64,000 nt of DNA from Chryseobacterium sp. LAM-KRS1 (GTDB lineage Bacteria > Bacteroidota > Bacteroidia > Flavobacteriales > Weeksellaceae), in assembly GCF_013184525.1 (NCBI RefSeq), contig NZ_JAAOIZ010000007.1, forward strand, positions 234,251-298,250, read 5' to 3'. Below, piece after piece: positions 35,185-43,340 of the stretch; the first letter of the stretch is position 1; every line of letters begins with the position of its first letter. A program made the position numbers and the translations under genes. A model generated the notes under the pieces. The model had not been told where the DNA came from. It made no database searches and was given only the letters and a program-made list of their open reading frames with translations.

Positions 35185-35256
35185 GGCCCGTTCGTCTATC
35201 GGTTAGGACCTCAGATTTTCATTCTGGTAAGAGGGGTTCGATTCCCCTACGGGCTA
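35185..35256 (+). tRNA. tRNA-Glu (anticodon TTC), third copy
   Basis: Identical over its 72 bases to the copy at 35043. CCA is not encoded. It is preceded directly by a short tRNA-like fragment and followed by a strong terminator. Confidence 0.95.
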
Positions 35257-35257
35257 C

Positions 35258-35290
35258 AAAAGCTGCAAACATTGTTTGCAGCTTTTTGTT
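35258..35290 (+). terminator. Terminator of the rpsT-tRNA transcript
   Basis: AAAAGCTGCAAAC and GTTTGCAGCTTTT form a 13-bp perfect stem with a 3-base loop, followed by TGTTTT. It lies immediately after the third tRNA-Glu. Confidence 0.9.
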
Positions 35291-35346
35291 TTATAGTCCC
35301 TCTCATTCATAAAGACGGGATTTTTAAAAATTTATTTATATATCTC

Positions 35347-35377
35347 TTTGCCTTATATACTATAAGTTCTATCTTTG
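35347..35377 (+). promoter_or_regulatory. Promoter of the FadR-type regulator gene
   Basis: TTTG (35347-35350) and TATCTTTG (35370-35377) are 19 bases apart, an exact consensus match. The predicted start of transcription falls inside the operator at 35381-35398. Confidence 0.8.
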
Positions 35378-35380
35378 CAA

Positions 35381-35398
35381 TCATCAGATGATAAGATG
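35381..35398 (+). promoter_or_regulatory. Operator copy 1, overlapping the regulator start
   Basis: TCATCAGATGATAAGATG contains the palindrome TCATCAGATGA and CATC/GATG half-sites. It is repeated with one change before the MFS gene. It overlaps the predicted transcription start and the regulator ATG, which fits autorepression. Confidence 0.7.
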
Positions 35399-36061
35399 TA
35401 TATGACACAGATCCAAAAAAAGACATTAGCTCAGGAAGTTGCAGAAAGACTCACAGAAGGAATACTCAATGAGACTTATTCAATCGGTGATCAGCTACCT
35501 ACGGAGCCGGAACTGATGAAAGTATATGGTGTCGGACGCTCGAGTATTCGCGAGGCTATTAAAATACTATCCATTAAAGGTGTATTAAGTGTACAGCAAG
35601 GTGTAGGTACATTTGTGGTTTCAAAAAATGTCCAGGAATCTCTGGAAATCCAGATGAGCAATGCAGAAATTGAAGAAGTAGAAGAAGTACGATCCCTGCT
35701 GGAGTCAAAAGTTGCCGCAAAAGCAGCTCTCAATCATACAGAAGCCCAACTGAAAACCATAAAAGAATATCTGGATCTGAGAAATAAGTTTGCGGAAGAA
35801 AATATGGCACTCGAATGTTACCAGGCTGATATCAATTTCCATTTATCCATAGCGGAAGCGTGTGGAAATAAACTCCTGAAAGAAATTTATAAAATAGCGA
35901 GCAGACAAGTCCTCAGAGTCTTTGAAAGCAGCCATAAAAACAATACTGAAGCATTCAGGATCTCACAGAAATTGCATGCGGAACTCTATGAATATATTAA
36001 GAACAGAGATGCGGCTAATGCGGCTCTTGTTGCTGAAAAAATAATTCACAAACTATTATAA
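35396..36061 (+). CDS. FadR-subfamily GntR transcriptional regulator
   Basis: A GntR-family regulator of about 221 residues with an N-terminal winged helix (EVAERLTEGI, DQLPTEPELMKVYGVGRSS, REAIKILSIKGVLSVQQGVGTFV) and a helical FCD effector domain. The FCD part shows EEVRSLLESKVAAKAA, DINFHLSIAEACGNKLL and a late His, ligands that often hold a metal or organic acid. The ATG at 35396 or 35402 is used because the promoter rules out upstream codons. It is probably a repressor of itself and the adjacent MFS exporter. Confidence 0.9.
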   Translation: MYMTQIQKKTLAQEVAERLTEGILNETYSIGDQLPTEPELMKVYGVGRSSIREAIKILSIKGVLSVQQGVGTFVVSKNVQESLEIQMSNAEIEEVEEVRSLLESKVAAKAALNHTEAQLKTIKEYLDLRNKFAEENMALECYQADINFHLSIAEACGNKLLKEIYKIASRQVLRVFESSHKNNTEAFRISQKLHAELYEYIKNRDAANAALVAEKIIHKLL

Positions 36062-36090
36062 AAAAAGATTTTCTATTAACAACTCAAAAT

Positions 36091-36108
36091 TCATCAGATG
36101 ACAAGATG
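36091..36108 (+). promoter_or_regulatory. Operator copy 2, upstream of the MFS gene
   Basis: TCATCAGATGACAAGATG differs from the copy at 35381 by a single base. It lies in the 65-base gap between the regulator and the MFS transporter, 19 bases before the MFS ATG. Confidence 0.7.
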
Positions 36109-36126
36109 AATTAAAACTATTACTTT

Positions 36127-37335
36127 ATGAACACTGTACAGACAAAAACAATTGACACCCATAAGATTGTTTATCCCATTCTCTTTATGATCAGCTTTTC
36201 TCATTTTTTAAATGACCTGATCCAATCTACAATTCCTTCCTTATATCCCATTCTAAAGGGAGAGTTTAAGCTGTCATTTTCCCAGATTGGCATTATTACC
36301 CTGGTGTTCCAGCTTACCGCATCTATTCTACAGCCCTTTGTTGGTATATACACAGACAAAAAACCTAATCCAAGGTCACTGGCTATAGGTATGGCGCTTT
36401 CCATGGCAGGATTATTACTCCTTGCGGCAGCACATGAGTACTATGTTATTCTCATTTCAGTTGCACTCATCGGAATGGGATCTTCCGTTTTTCACCCTGA
36501 GGCTTCACGGGTTGCCCAATTGGCTTCCGGTGGCCAGAAAGGGCTGGCACAATCTATATTTCAGGTGGGAGGAAACTCGGGAAGTGCAATTGGTCCCTTA
36601 TTAGTTGCACTTATAGTCCTTCCCTTAGGGCAGGGTTATGTGGGACTATTTGCTATAGCTGCTTTCATTGGTATTATCGTTTTATGGAGAATAGGAAACT
36701 GGTATGCTGAAAGGTTATCCATAAGAAAGACGGTAAAACATTCAGATATGGTCGTACACATAAATCTTTCAAGAAAAAAAGTAATATTTTCGATTACTAT
36801 CCTTTTGGCTCTGGTATTTTCCAAATATATTTATCTGGCATCAATGACCAATTACTTCACATTTTTCCTTATTGATAAGTTTCATATTTCAGTAAAGGAC
36901 TCCCAGCTGTATTTGTTCATGTTCCTTGCAGCAGTTGCAGTAGGAACGATCCTTGGTGGCAAACTGGGTGATAAATACGGCAGAAAGAAAATAATCTGGA
37001 TTTCTATCTTGGGTGCTGCTCCTTTCACTCTTTGTCTTCCTTATCTTTCTTTGATGTGGACAGTTATTTTTGCAATTCTTATCGGATTGATCATTGCATC
37101 CGCTTTCTCTGCTATTCTGGTATATGCTACCGATCTTATGCCGGATAAAATCGGATTGGTAGCCGGGTTGTTTTTCGGATTCATGTTTGGAATGGGAGGT
37201 ATAGGATCTGCTGTTTTGGGAGCAGTAGCAGATGACACCAGTATAGAATATGTATTTAAAATATGCGCTTTCTTACCTCTTATGGGTATCATTACCGCAT
37301 TTTTGCCTAATATAAAAGGAACAAAAAAACACTGA
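36127..37335 (+). CDS. MFS transporter, fosmidomycin-resistance (Fsr)-like
   Basis: A major-facilitator transporter of 402 residues with twelve helices. It resembles the Fsr group in MISFSHFLNDLIQSTIPSLYP at the start (given in part), GIYTDKKPNPRSLAIGM in loop 2-3, GMGSSVFHPEASRVAQLAS, QVGGNSGSAIGPLL and GGKLGDKYGRKKIIW in loop 8-9. Fsr-type proteins export drugs such as fosmidomycin; the natural substrate is unknown. It lies 65 bases after the FadR-type regulator, with a shared operator between them, and is ended by a hairpin at 37361. Confidence 0.88.
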   Translation: MNTVQTKTIDTHKIVYPILFMISFSHFLNDLIQSTIPSLYPILKGEFKLSFSQIGIITLVFQLTASILQPFVGIYTDKKPNPRSLAIGMALSMAGLLLLAAAHEYYVILISVALIGMGSSVFHPEASRVAQLASGGQKGLAQSIFQVGGNSGSAIGPLLVALIVLPLGQGYVGLFAIAAFIGIIVLWRIGNWYAERLSIRKTVKHSDMVVHINLSRKKVIFSITILLALVFSKYIYLASMTNYFTFFLIDKFHISVKDSQLYLFMFLAAVAVGTILGGKLGDKYGRKKIIWISILGAAPFTLCLPYLSLMWTVIFAILIGLIIASAFSAILVYATDLMPDKIGLVAGLFFGFMFGMGGIGSAVLGAVADDTSIEYVFKICAFLPLMGIITAFLPNIKGTKKH

Positions 37336-37360
37336 TTATAATTATAAATTTGGCAAATGT

Positions 37361-37397
37361 AATCCCCCTTTATACATGGTAAAGGGGAATTATTTTT
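37361..37397 (+). terminator. Terminator of the regulator-MFS unit
   Basis: CCCCTTTA and TAAAGGGG form an 8-bp stem, extended by A/T pairs, with a 7-base loop and a following TATTTTT. Confidence 0.8.
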
Positions 37398-37651
37398 AAT
37401 CTCATTTTCAATAGATTATACATTAAGCCATCGTTAATTCTTAATGAATTTTTTCCACTATAGGTAGAATTAAAATACATAATACAATATTTGACATCCC
37501 TTTATAGATAAGGGATTACTTCATTTTCAACGACTTGCTTAGGTTAAGAAAAAATTAAAAATCATTATTAAATCACATAAATATGAAATAAATGCATTAT
37601 CGTAACCTTTTTTTTTGTAATTTTAAAATTCTAAAAACTAATTTCTAACAT
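37398..37651. other. Non-coding region before the T9SS surface protein
   Basis: AT-rich DNA without a gene. ATCCCTT and AAGGGAT (37496-37516) form a 7-bp hairpin without a T tract. A run of Ts near 37608 precedes TGTAATTTTA, a poor match to the -7 consensus that may be the promoter of the next gene. Confidence 0.4.
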
Positions 37652-38443
37652 ATGAAAACAAATCTATTCGCAGGCCAAAGCATGACGAAAAAAGTAGTCT
37701 TGGCTTCCTTACTATTGTTCCTAATGAACACAATGTCTTTTGCACAACTTAACAAAGTGTACGCAAGCAGTCAAACAAACCGGGCATATGGTATCTGTGT
37801 TGCCTGTTTTGTACAAAATCCAGAAAACGCAGTAGGCAGTAATGAAAACGACTACTCTACCCTACTTGTTCCTATTGGATTATTGGGAAGAACAGAACAG
37901 ACTCTGATTTTCCCTACGTCCAATATCCTTGCTGATACGAATAAACTTGTCATTGGTGTTGGTACAGATCAATCTATTCTTACTGCACAATTAATAGGTG
38001 GATTATCTGTAGAGACATTTCTTGGCGATGTTTCCAATAATGATTATATGAACATCTTTGATGATGTGCTTAAGTTGGGTGGTACAGATGCTAGTAGAGG
38101 AGCTCTTGAACTTACTATGAACAAACCCTTCGACCGAGTGAAAATAAGCCTTAACTCAGGATTGCTTAACCTTAATGGAGGTTTCCGTATTTATTACGCT
38201 TATCAGTACAAAGATCCACACATCAGCTTAATGGCATACAGCAAGAATGGTCAGGTTACCCTTGATGGAAATGTACCTTTCGAAGGATCTGACGTTGCTT
38301 TAATCAATACATCAGGAAAAGAAGTGTATCGTTCAAAACTAAAATCAAAAACGTTTGAATCTACACTACCGGAAGGAGTTTATATTATGACCCTTACAAC
38401 AAAAGAAGGAAAAATATACTCTCGTAAAATCATGATTAAATAA
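37652..38443 (+). CDS. T9SS-sorted surface protein, unknown
   Basis: A 263-residue secreted protein. After a signal peptide (to MSFAQ) comes a domain of about 160 residues beginning YASSQTNRAYGICVACFVQN, with NPENAVGSNENDYSTL, a pattern found in jelly-roll-like domains of flavobacterial surface proteins. The last 70 residues are a type A T9SS sorting domain (GSDVALINTSGKEVYRSKL; LPEGVYIMTL; YSRKIMIK), so the protein should cross the outer membrane by type IX secretion and be attached to the surface. The ligand is unknown. It is monocistronic with a strong terminator. Confidence 0.8.
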   Translation: MKTNLFAGQSMTKKVVLASLLLFLMNTMSFAQLNKVYASSQTNRAYGICVACFVQNPENAVGSNENDYSTLLVPIGLLGRTEQTLIFPTSNILADTNKLVIGVGTDQSILTAQLIGGLSVETFLGDVSNNDYMNIFDDVLKLGGTDASRGALELTMNKPFDRVKISLNSGLLNLNGGFRIYYAYQYKDPHISLMAYSKNGQVTLDGNVPFEGSDVALINTSGKEVYRSKLKSKTFESTLPEGVYIMTLTTKEGKIYSRKIMIK

Positions 38444-38470
38444 AAAAACATGTAATAACAACATGTGAAA

Positions 38471-38505
38471 AATACGGCAGGCTTTTAGCCTGCCGTATTT
38501 ATTTG
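38471..38505 (+). terminator. Terminator of the T9SS surface protein gene
   Basis: AATACGGCAGGCT and AGCCTGCCGTATT form a 13-bp perfect stem with a 3-base loop, followed by TATTT. Confidence 0.9.
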
Positions 38506-38644
38506 TAATCAATTTAGAATAATGACGATCATTGTGCCACTGAATATTTTCAACTCTACGAGAGTAAGCATTCGGGTAATCAGTTAAAAACAGATATATA
38601 TAATCTGTTTCATGATATCTTACAAAAGCCCTTAATCTATATAA

Positions 38645-38672
38645 AAACCCTCTATCATGTGATAGAGGGTTT
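38645..38672 (-). terminator. Terminator of the cobalamin-uptake operon
   Basis: AAACCCTCTATCA and TGATAGAGGGTTT form a long perfect inverted repeat with a tiny loop, followed by T-rich sequence on the minus strand. It lies 25 bases after the last gene of the operon. Confidence 0.85.
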
Positions 38673-38697
38673 AATTTATAAACTATTCTTTAAGAAT

Positions 38698-40971
38698 TTA
38701 ATTCTTAATAAATTTTTGTTGATAAACTGCCTTATCAGTAACCACCTTTAGAATATAGATCCCCTTAGTAAGAGTGCTTACATTGATTTGTCCATTACTG
38801 AACTGAGTAGGAATAATTTTTCCGGAAGCATCATATACCACCGTATTCAATACTTTATCCTGAGTTTTAATATTAAGAACATCTGTCGCAGGATTAGGAT
38901 AAATTCCCAATTCAAGCTTTCTAACGTCTGCTGTTCCTAATGTAGACAAATTAGCATTTACTACAAGTGATTTTTCCACAAGCTTTCCATTTGAATTAAA
39001 GCTTATAACAACTGTAGAAGTTCCCGTACTTTGTGGTGTTAATACTAACTCATCATTTGTATTAATCACAGCATTTACAACTCCTGAATTACTATTGGAC
39101 TTTACAGTTTTTACAATAGCTAACGAAAGGTTATCAGCATCAGAAACCACTGTTTTAAGGTCGATGGTAGTCGTACTGTTCACTGTAGTTTGTGATGGGA
39201 ATGTACTTTGTACAACTGGAGCAATAGTATCCGGGAATACGGTAACCGCAGGAAACCAATAATAATCATTTAATATTTTAGTATTGGTAAGAGCTCCTGT
39301 ACTACTGAATGTATGTACCCAGTTTTTCTGATAGTGTGCTCCATAACCACTTTCTGTTGTATTCAAAATCAAATCATCCGTAACAGGATTTACACGCAAA
39401 GCAGCTCCATAAGGAATCTGCTTGTAAGTTCCCGTTTGTCCTGGAATCGCTGCAAAGCTTTCGTTAAATGTTTTATTGGTAACATCAAATTTCACAATCT
39501 GGCTACCTGAAGAGAATGCATTGATTGAGTTGATCCAGTACAACGCATTTTGTTTGGTACTATATGTCAATCTTCCGGCATACCATGCTCCCCAGTCTCC
39601 AATGTATTTAGTGGTAGGAATAGCATAATCTGTTGTTACAAAAGTAGTAGGATGGATATTCACCAATTTCTGTTGCTGAATCGCCCAAACACTTCCATCT
39701 TTAGCCTGTACAATTGAATAAAATGCACCTGCAATAGTCTGAACAACAGCGTTGGTATTCGGGTTGATCACAAGAATTCCCCCGTTTTGTGTCACAGCAA
39801 ATACATATTGTGATGTACGAATCATATTCCCAATCTGGCCTTTACCATTAGTTTCGGGCACTAAAGTTCCAACCTGCAAATTATCAATATCAAATAAAAA
39901 GATTCCGGTAGTGGTCCCAATATATCCCTTATGTTCATTGACACCCAGGAAAAACCTTCCGTCTCCTCCTCCAATAGTATTAAATCCAGCGATCTTTTGC
40001 ATGGTAGTGGCATTCGCTACAACAAGTCTCCCTCCAGGTGTATATTGTGTATCACCCCCATCAGCAGCCTGTTTCGAAATAAAGTAAAACTTATCACCAT
40101 AGATCGTTCCATACTGTGTAGTAGCTCCGAATGCTTCATTATTATTTTTGTCACTATATATCCTATAGTTGATCTGTCCATTATTATTTACAAAATTAAC
40201 AGAGCCATTGGTATGTCCGTACCAATCTTCATTCACCATAAAATAACCATCTGTAAAAGTTGCCGGTGAAGCATAAGCCGATACTGGTGTTAATGTTGTA
40301 GAAATCGGCTGATCAACCATTCCCGGATAAAAATTCCAAAGATCCCATGCTCCGTTTTCTAAAGTACGGCTGCTGGCACCTAAACTAGAATATCCGAAAT
40401 CGGCATCTGTAGGATTCTTCACCCAATAAGACCAGTATCCGGTAGTCCAGCCAGACTTCCAGTGATCATTAGCCGCATCTATCGCTGTATAATCATCGAA
40501 ATCATATGCTGTCGTATTGATGATACCATTTAAAGGATACAATGGATATGTTACATTGTTATTCTTGTATAATCCATTGGTCCCTTGTCCGTTCAGATCA
40601 AAACCAAGTCCTCCGATCGCTGTTCCGAAAGTAGTTCCCTGATACAGCAAAGAATAAAAACGGTGGTCCGCTTTAGCAATGGCCTTTAGCATATCCTCTC
40701 CTGTAGCATTTCCATCCCACTTAAATCCCCAAACTAAAGCATCAGGATTTTTTCCATCATTCCATTGGACAACAAAAGCCGCCTTTTTAGAACCCGTCCC
40801 CACCCAGTACTGAATATCAGAAAAACTGGTTACGGTAGTTGTTGTTTTCAGCCCATTTTTATGTACTGAATTTTGTTTGATGTCATTTCGGGGCACGCCC
40901 TGAACTGTGACCTGTGCATTCGTGAAAAATGCAAAGAATAACAGTAAAGTTAAAAGATAGATCTTTTTCAT
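38698..40971 (-). CDS. T9SS-sorted DUF5074-type propeller protein of the cobalamin locus
   Basis: A 757-residue secreted protein. After the signal peptide (to FTNAQ) comes a domain near 45-200 with YWVGTGSKKAAFVVQWNDG and ALVWGFKWDG, then a beta-propeller region near 210-545 (GRLVVANATTMQKIAG; GGILVINPNTNAVVQTI; SVWAIQQQKLVNI), an Ig-like segment near 560-655 and a type A T9SS sorting domain (LGIYPNPATDVLNI; GIYILKVV). The propeller resembles DUF5074/BtuG-type corrinoid-binding proteins, so surface capture of cobalamin is inferred. It is the last gene of the riboswitch operon. Confidence 0.75.
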   Translation of the reverse strand: MKKIYLLTLLLFFAFFTNAQVTVQGVPRNDIKQNSVHKNGLKTTTTVTSFSDIQYWVGTGSKKAAFVVQWNDGKNPDALVWGFKWDGNATGEDMLKAIAKADHRFYSLLYQGTTFGTAIGGLGFDLNGQGTNGLYKNNNVTYPLYPLNGIINTTAYDFDDYTAIDAANDHWKSGWTTGYWSYWVKNPTDADFGYSSLGASSRTLENGAWDLWNFYPGMVDQPISTTLTPVSAYASPATFTDGYFMVNEDWYGHTNGSVNFVNNNGQINYRIYSDKNNNEAFGATTQYGTIYGDKFYFISKQAADGGDTQYTPGGRLVVANATTMQKIAGFNTIGGGDGRFFLGVNEHKGYIGTTTGIFLFDIDNLQVGTLVPETNGKGQIGNMIRTSQYVFAVTQNGGILVINPNTNAVVQTIAGAFYSIVQAKDGSVWAIQQQKLVNIHPTTFVTTDYAIPTTKYIGDWGAWYAGRLTYSTKQNALYWINSINAFSSGSQIVKFDVTNKTFNESFAAIPGQTGTYKQIPYGAALRVNPVTDDLILNTTESGYGAHYQKNWVHTFSSTGALTNTKILNDYYWFPAVTVFPDTIAPVVQSTFPSQTTVNSTTTIDLKTVVSDADNLSLAIVKTVKSNSNSGVVNAVINTNDELVLTPQSTGTSTVVISFNSNGKLVEKSLVVNANLSTLGTADVRKLELGIYPNPATDVLNIKTQDKVLNTVVYDASGKIIPTQFSNGQINVSTLTKGIYILKVVTDKAVYQQKFIKN

Positions 40972-40996
40972 TTTTAAATAAATTTATTGTTGAATT

Positions 40997-42190
40997 TTAT
41001 TTTATGTATAAATCGTATGCTCCTGCTACTTCCGTAGACACTTCTCCCAGCCAGCCTGCTTCCTGATTGATTCCCGTGTGCACTTTTACAAAATCGATCC
41101 CCGGAAGCTTTACATATTTCCCGCTCTTATCTACGGCCCAGGAAATATCAATATTGGATGCCTCATCATTATTCGGAGCGTTATCCGCGTATCCAAAGTC
41201 ATATGATTTACCAATCCAATAAGACCCATTTCCACTCTGATCGTAAAAATTGTTTTGTAATCTAGTTCCTGACAAGCTGTAAGAAGCATCAGAAATCCAT
41301 AAAGGGAAGTAGCTGTGATCATGGAACCCGTTCTTGGTTTTAAATCCGGTATTTCCCTGATTATCCTGCCATTTAATATATTCGATATCAGTTTGCCATG
41401 GCTCACTTCCGGGAACAGGAAGTTTAGTTTCATTGGGTTTGAAATAAGTGATGCTGTAATTCTTTACGGTTGTATTTTTAAAATATTCACTTCCAGCAAT
41501 TTCGTACCACTCATTATCATCAGGTTTCCCGTTTTTATTTCTGTCATAAGCCACCATAATAATTCCCGGCTCACAAGAACCCGAACGTGGATCGTTAGCA
41601 TTATTTCCCCAGAAAGCATTTCCAAGAATCTTAAAATCCCGGCCGTTCATATTTGGAATCGTATGATCAAACCCAAAAACAACATAGCCCCCGAATCCTC
41701 CTAAACTGATCATTGTGGAATTTGAGCCGATTAAAGATTCCCTGGCTTTTTGCAACATAGTATTGGCAGTATTTCCAGCAAGATATTCAGGAATTTCATT
41801 GGTAAACTGTCCTATTGCAGGTCGGAAATCCAGTACACTGGCAATATATTTACTGTAGGAACCCGGCTCCTTATTTACAATAATGGTAGATTGATATGTT
41901 TTCACATTTCCATTTTGTTCTATTTTCAGTGTCAGTGGATATGTCTTCGCGTAAGGGCTGATAAAATCGAGTTCGGATCCTTCAGAAATAATGGAATCTT
42001 TAATACTCCAGGTGAGTTTGCCAGGAACATTTGCGGGAATATTCAGTACCTTAAAACGATTGATCGTATAAGACTCTTCCAATCCCTTAAATGAAAACTC
42101 TTCATCTCTGTCACTTTTACATCCTGATATTCCGGTTAAAAGAAATATAACCAGTACAGCAGGTATTATTTTTAAAATTTTTCTGTCCAT
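40997..42190 (-). CDS. Surface lipoprotein of the cobalamin locus
   Basis: A 397-residue lipoprotein (signal to LLTGISGCKSD). A PKD/Ig-like domain near 30-110 (KVLNIPANVPGKLTWSIKD) is followed by a larger domain with GGFGGYVVFGFDHTIPN, ILGNAFWGNN and EPGIIMVAYDRNKNGKPDDNEW, which looks like a calcium-type loop. Similar cell-surface proteins sit beside BtuB receptors in Bacteroidota. Its exact role in corrinoid capture is unknown. It lies 13 bases after the propeller lipoprotein and 25 bases before the T9SS protein. Confidence 0.7.
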   Translation of the reverse strand: MDRKILKIIPAVLVIFLLTGISGCKSDRDEEFSFKGLEESYTINRFKVLNIPANVPGKLTWSIKDSIISEGSELDFISPYAKTYPLTLKIEQNGNVKTYQSTIIVNKEPGSYSKYIASVLDFRPAIGQFTNEIPEYLAGNTANTMLQKARESLIGSNSTMISLGGFGGYVVFGFDHTIPNMNGRDFKILGNAFWGNNANDPRSGSCEPGIIMVAYDRNKNGKPDDNEWYEIAGSEYFKNTTVKNYSITYFKPNETKLPVPGSEPWQTDIEYIKWQDNQGNTGFKTKNGFHDHSYFPLWISDASYSLSGTRLQNNFYDQSGNGSYWIGKSYDFGYADNAPNNDEASNIDISWAVDKSGKYVKLPGIDFVKVHTGINQEAGWLGEVSTEVAGAYDLYIK

Positions 42191-42203
42191 ATCTAAGATT
42201 CAG

Positions 42204-43340
42204 TTATTTATATAAAAAGGTAAAGTGAGCCGGAATATTCCCTCCTTCCGTTTTCCATTTAAAATGACCACTTTTATTAAAGCAATAAACAAATCCCGTG
42301 GATACATAATTCCTCGCATCGGTAATATAAATATCCTCAGTAATGGGATTTACAGCAATTCCATAAGGAGCCTTGATTGCATCTGCATATTCCTGATCGA
42401 TAATTTTATCAGAAATCACCTGTTCGGTCTTTACATCAATAATTCCAAAAGTTTTAGTGTAAGAATGGGTATTATAATTGAATTCATTTCCATAGTAATA
42501 AAGCTTATCATTCACAATGGTCATTTCACTCACTGCGAGATGAAAATCTTTTTTCACAGTTCCGGTTGCTGCATCAACGAGGAATAAACTTGATGGTACA
42601 TTGTAATAATCTCCTCTTGAGCTTACATACAAATCCCCGTAATTATCCTTTTTAAGGCGGTGAAGGTTGATTGCAACATTTATTTTTTTACTTTCTGTAA
42701 ATGTATTGAGATCGATCACAGAAACAGTTTTATCATAATTTGGAACCATATACCCTCCTGAATTAGCTACAAAAAGCTGGTTTCCCACAATCTCAATTTC
42801 TTCAGGCTGATATCCTACGGTAACTTGTCTTTGAATGGCAAGGGAAGTCGTATCAATCTCCACAACTTTTCCTTTAGGAGAATTAGGATTGATATCAACA
42901 GGCCCAGCGTAACTGCTGGCATAGGCTTTTCCATCTTTGAATTTAATGTACCTGCAGTTTTGTAACTGGATTGTTTTGATTCGCTTTGCTGTTTTTGCAT
43001 CCAGCACTTCGATTTTATTGGATACATTCACCACAACATACAATTTACCTCCGTAAATCTGAATATCATTTCCCACATCGCCTAATTCTTTGACAACATT
43101 GGGATTAATTTCTGCATAAATATTCCTTCTGTAGTTTCCTGTTGTATAATCAAAAAAATCAAGTGTGCATTTATTGCTCCCCATATTTCCTTCATTCAAA
43201 ACATAAAAACCTTTGATTGCAGTATTTTCCGGTTGTGTAAGACCCGTCTCAACTTCTTCTTTCGGAGTGTATTCATCTGTTCTGCATGACAGTAGTGAAA
43301 ACGCAATGAATAAGAACACGTAATAGCTTATTTTTTTCAT
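42204..43340 (-). CDS. BtuG-like DUF5074 beta-propeller lipoprotein
   Basis: A 378-residue lipoprotein (signal to IAFSLLSCRTDEY) made of YncE-like propeller repeats: GFYVLNEGNMGSNKCTLDF, NKIEVLDAKTAKRIKTI, NQLFVANSGG and KTVSVIDLNTFTESKKI. This matches the DUF5074/BtuG group, surface proteins that bind cobalamin very tightly and pass it to BtuB in Bacteroides. It overlaps the BtuB-like stop by four bases (ATGA), so the receptor and the binding protein are translationally coupled. Cobalamin as ligand is inferred from the riboswitch and from the family. Confidence 0.8.
   Translation of the reverse strand: MKKISYYVFLFIAFSLLSCRTDEYTPKEEVETGLTQPENTAIKGFYVLNEGNMGSNKCTLDFFDYTTGNYRRNIYAEINPNVVKELGDVGNDIQIYGGKLYVVVNVSNKIEVLDAKTAKRIKTIQLQNCRYIKFKDGKAYASSYAGPVDINPNSPKGKVVEIDTTSLAIQRQVTVGYQPEEIEIVGNQLFVANSGGYMVPNYDKTVSVIDLNTFTESKKINVAINLHRLKKDNYGDLYVSSRGDYYNVPSSLFLVDAATGTVKKDFHLAVSEMTIVNDKLYYYGNEFNYNTHSYTKTFGIIDVKTEQVISDKIIDQEYADAIKAPYGIAVNPITEDIYITDARNYVSTGFVYCFNKSGHFKWKTEGGNIPAHFTFLYK

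Noticed and set aside
35176..35391. 71-residue frame over the third tRNA-Glu
   Set aside because: It reads through a tRNA gene and its terminator, so it is not a real protein gene.
37496..37516. Hairpin ATCCCTT/AAGGGAT as a terminator
   Set aside because: It has no T tract and a better terminator already exists at 37361-37397.
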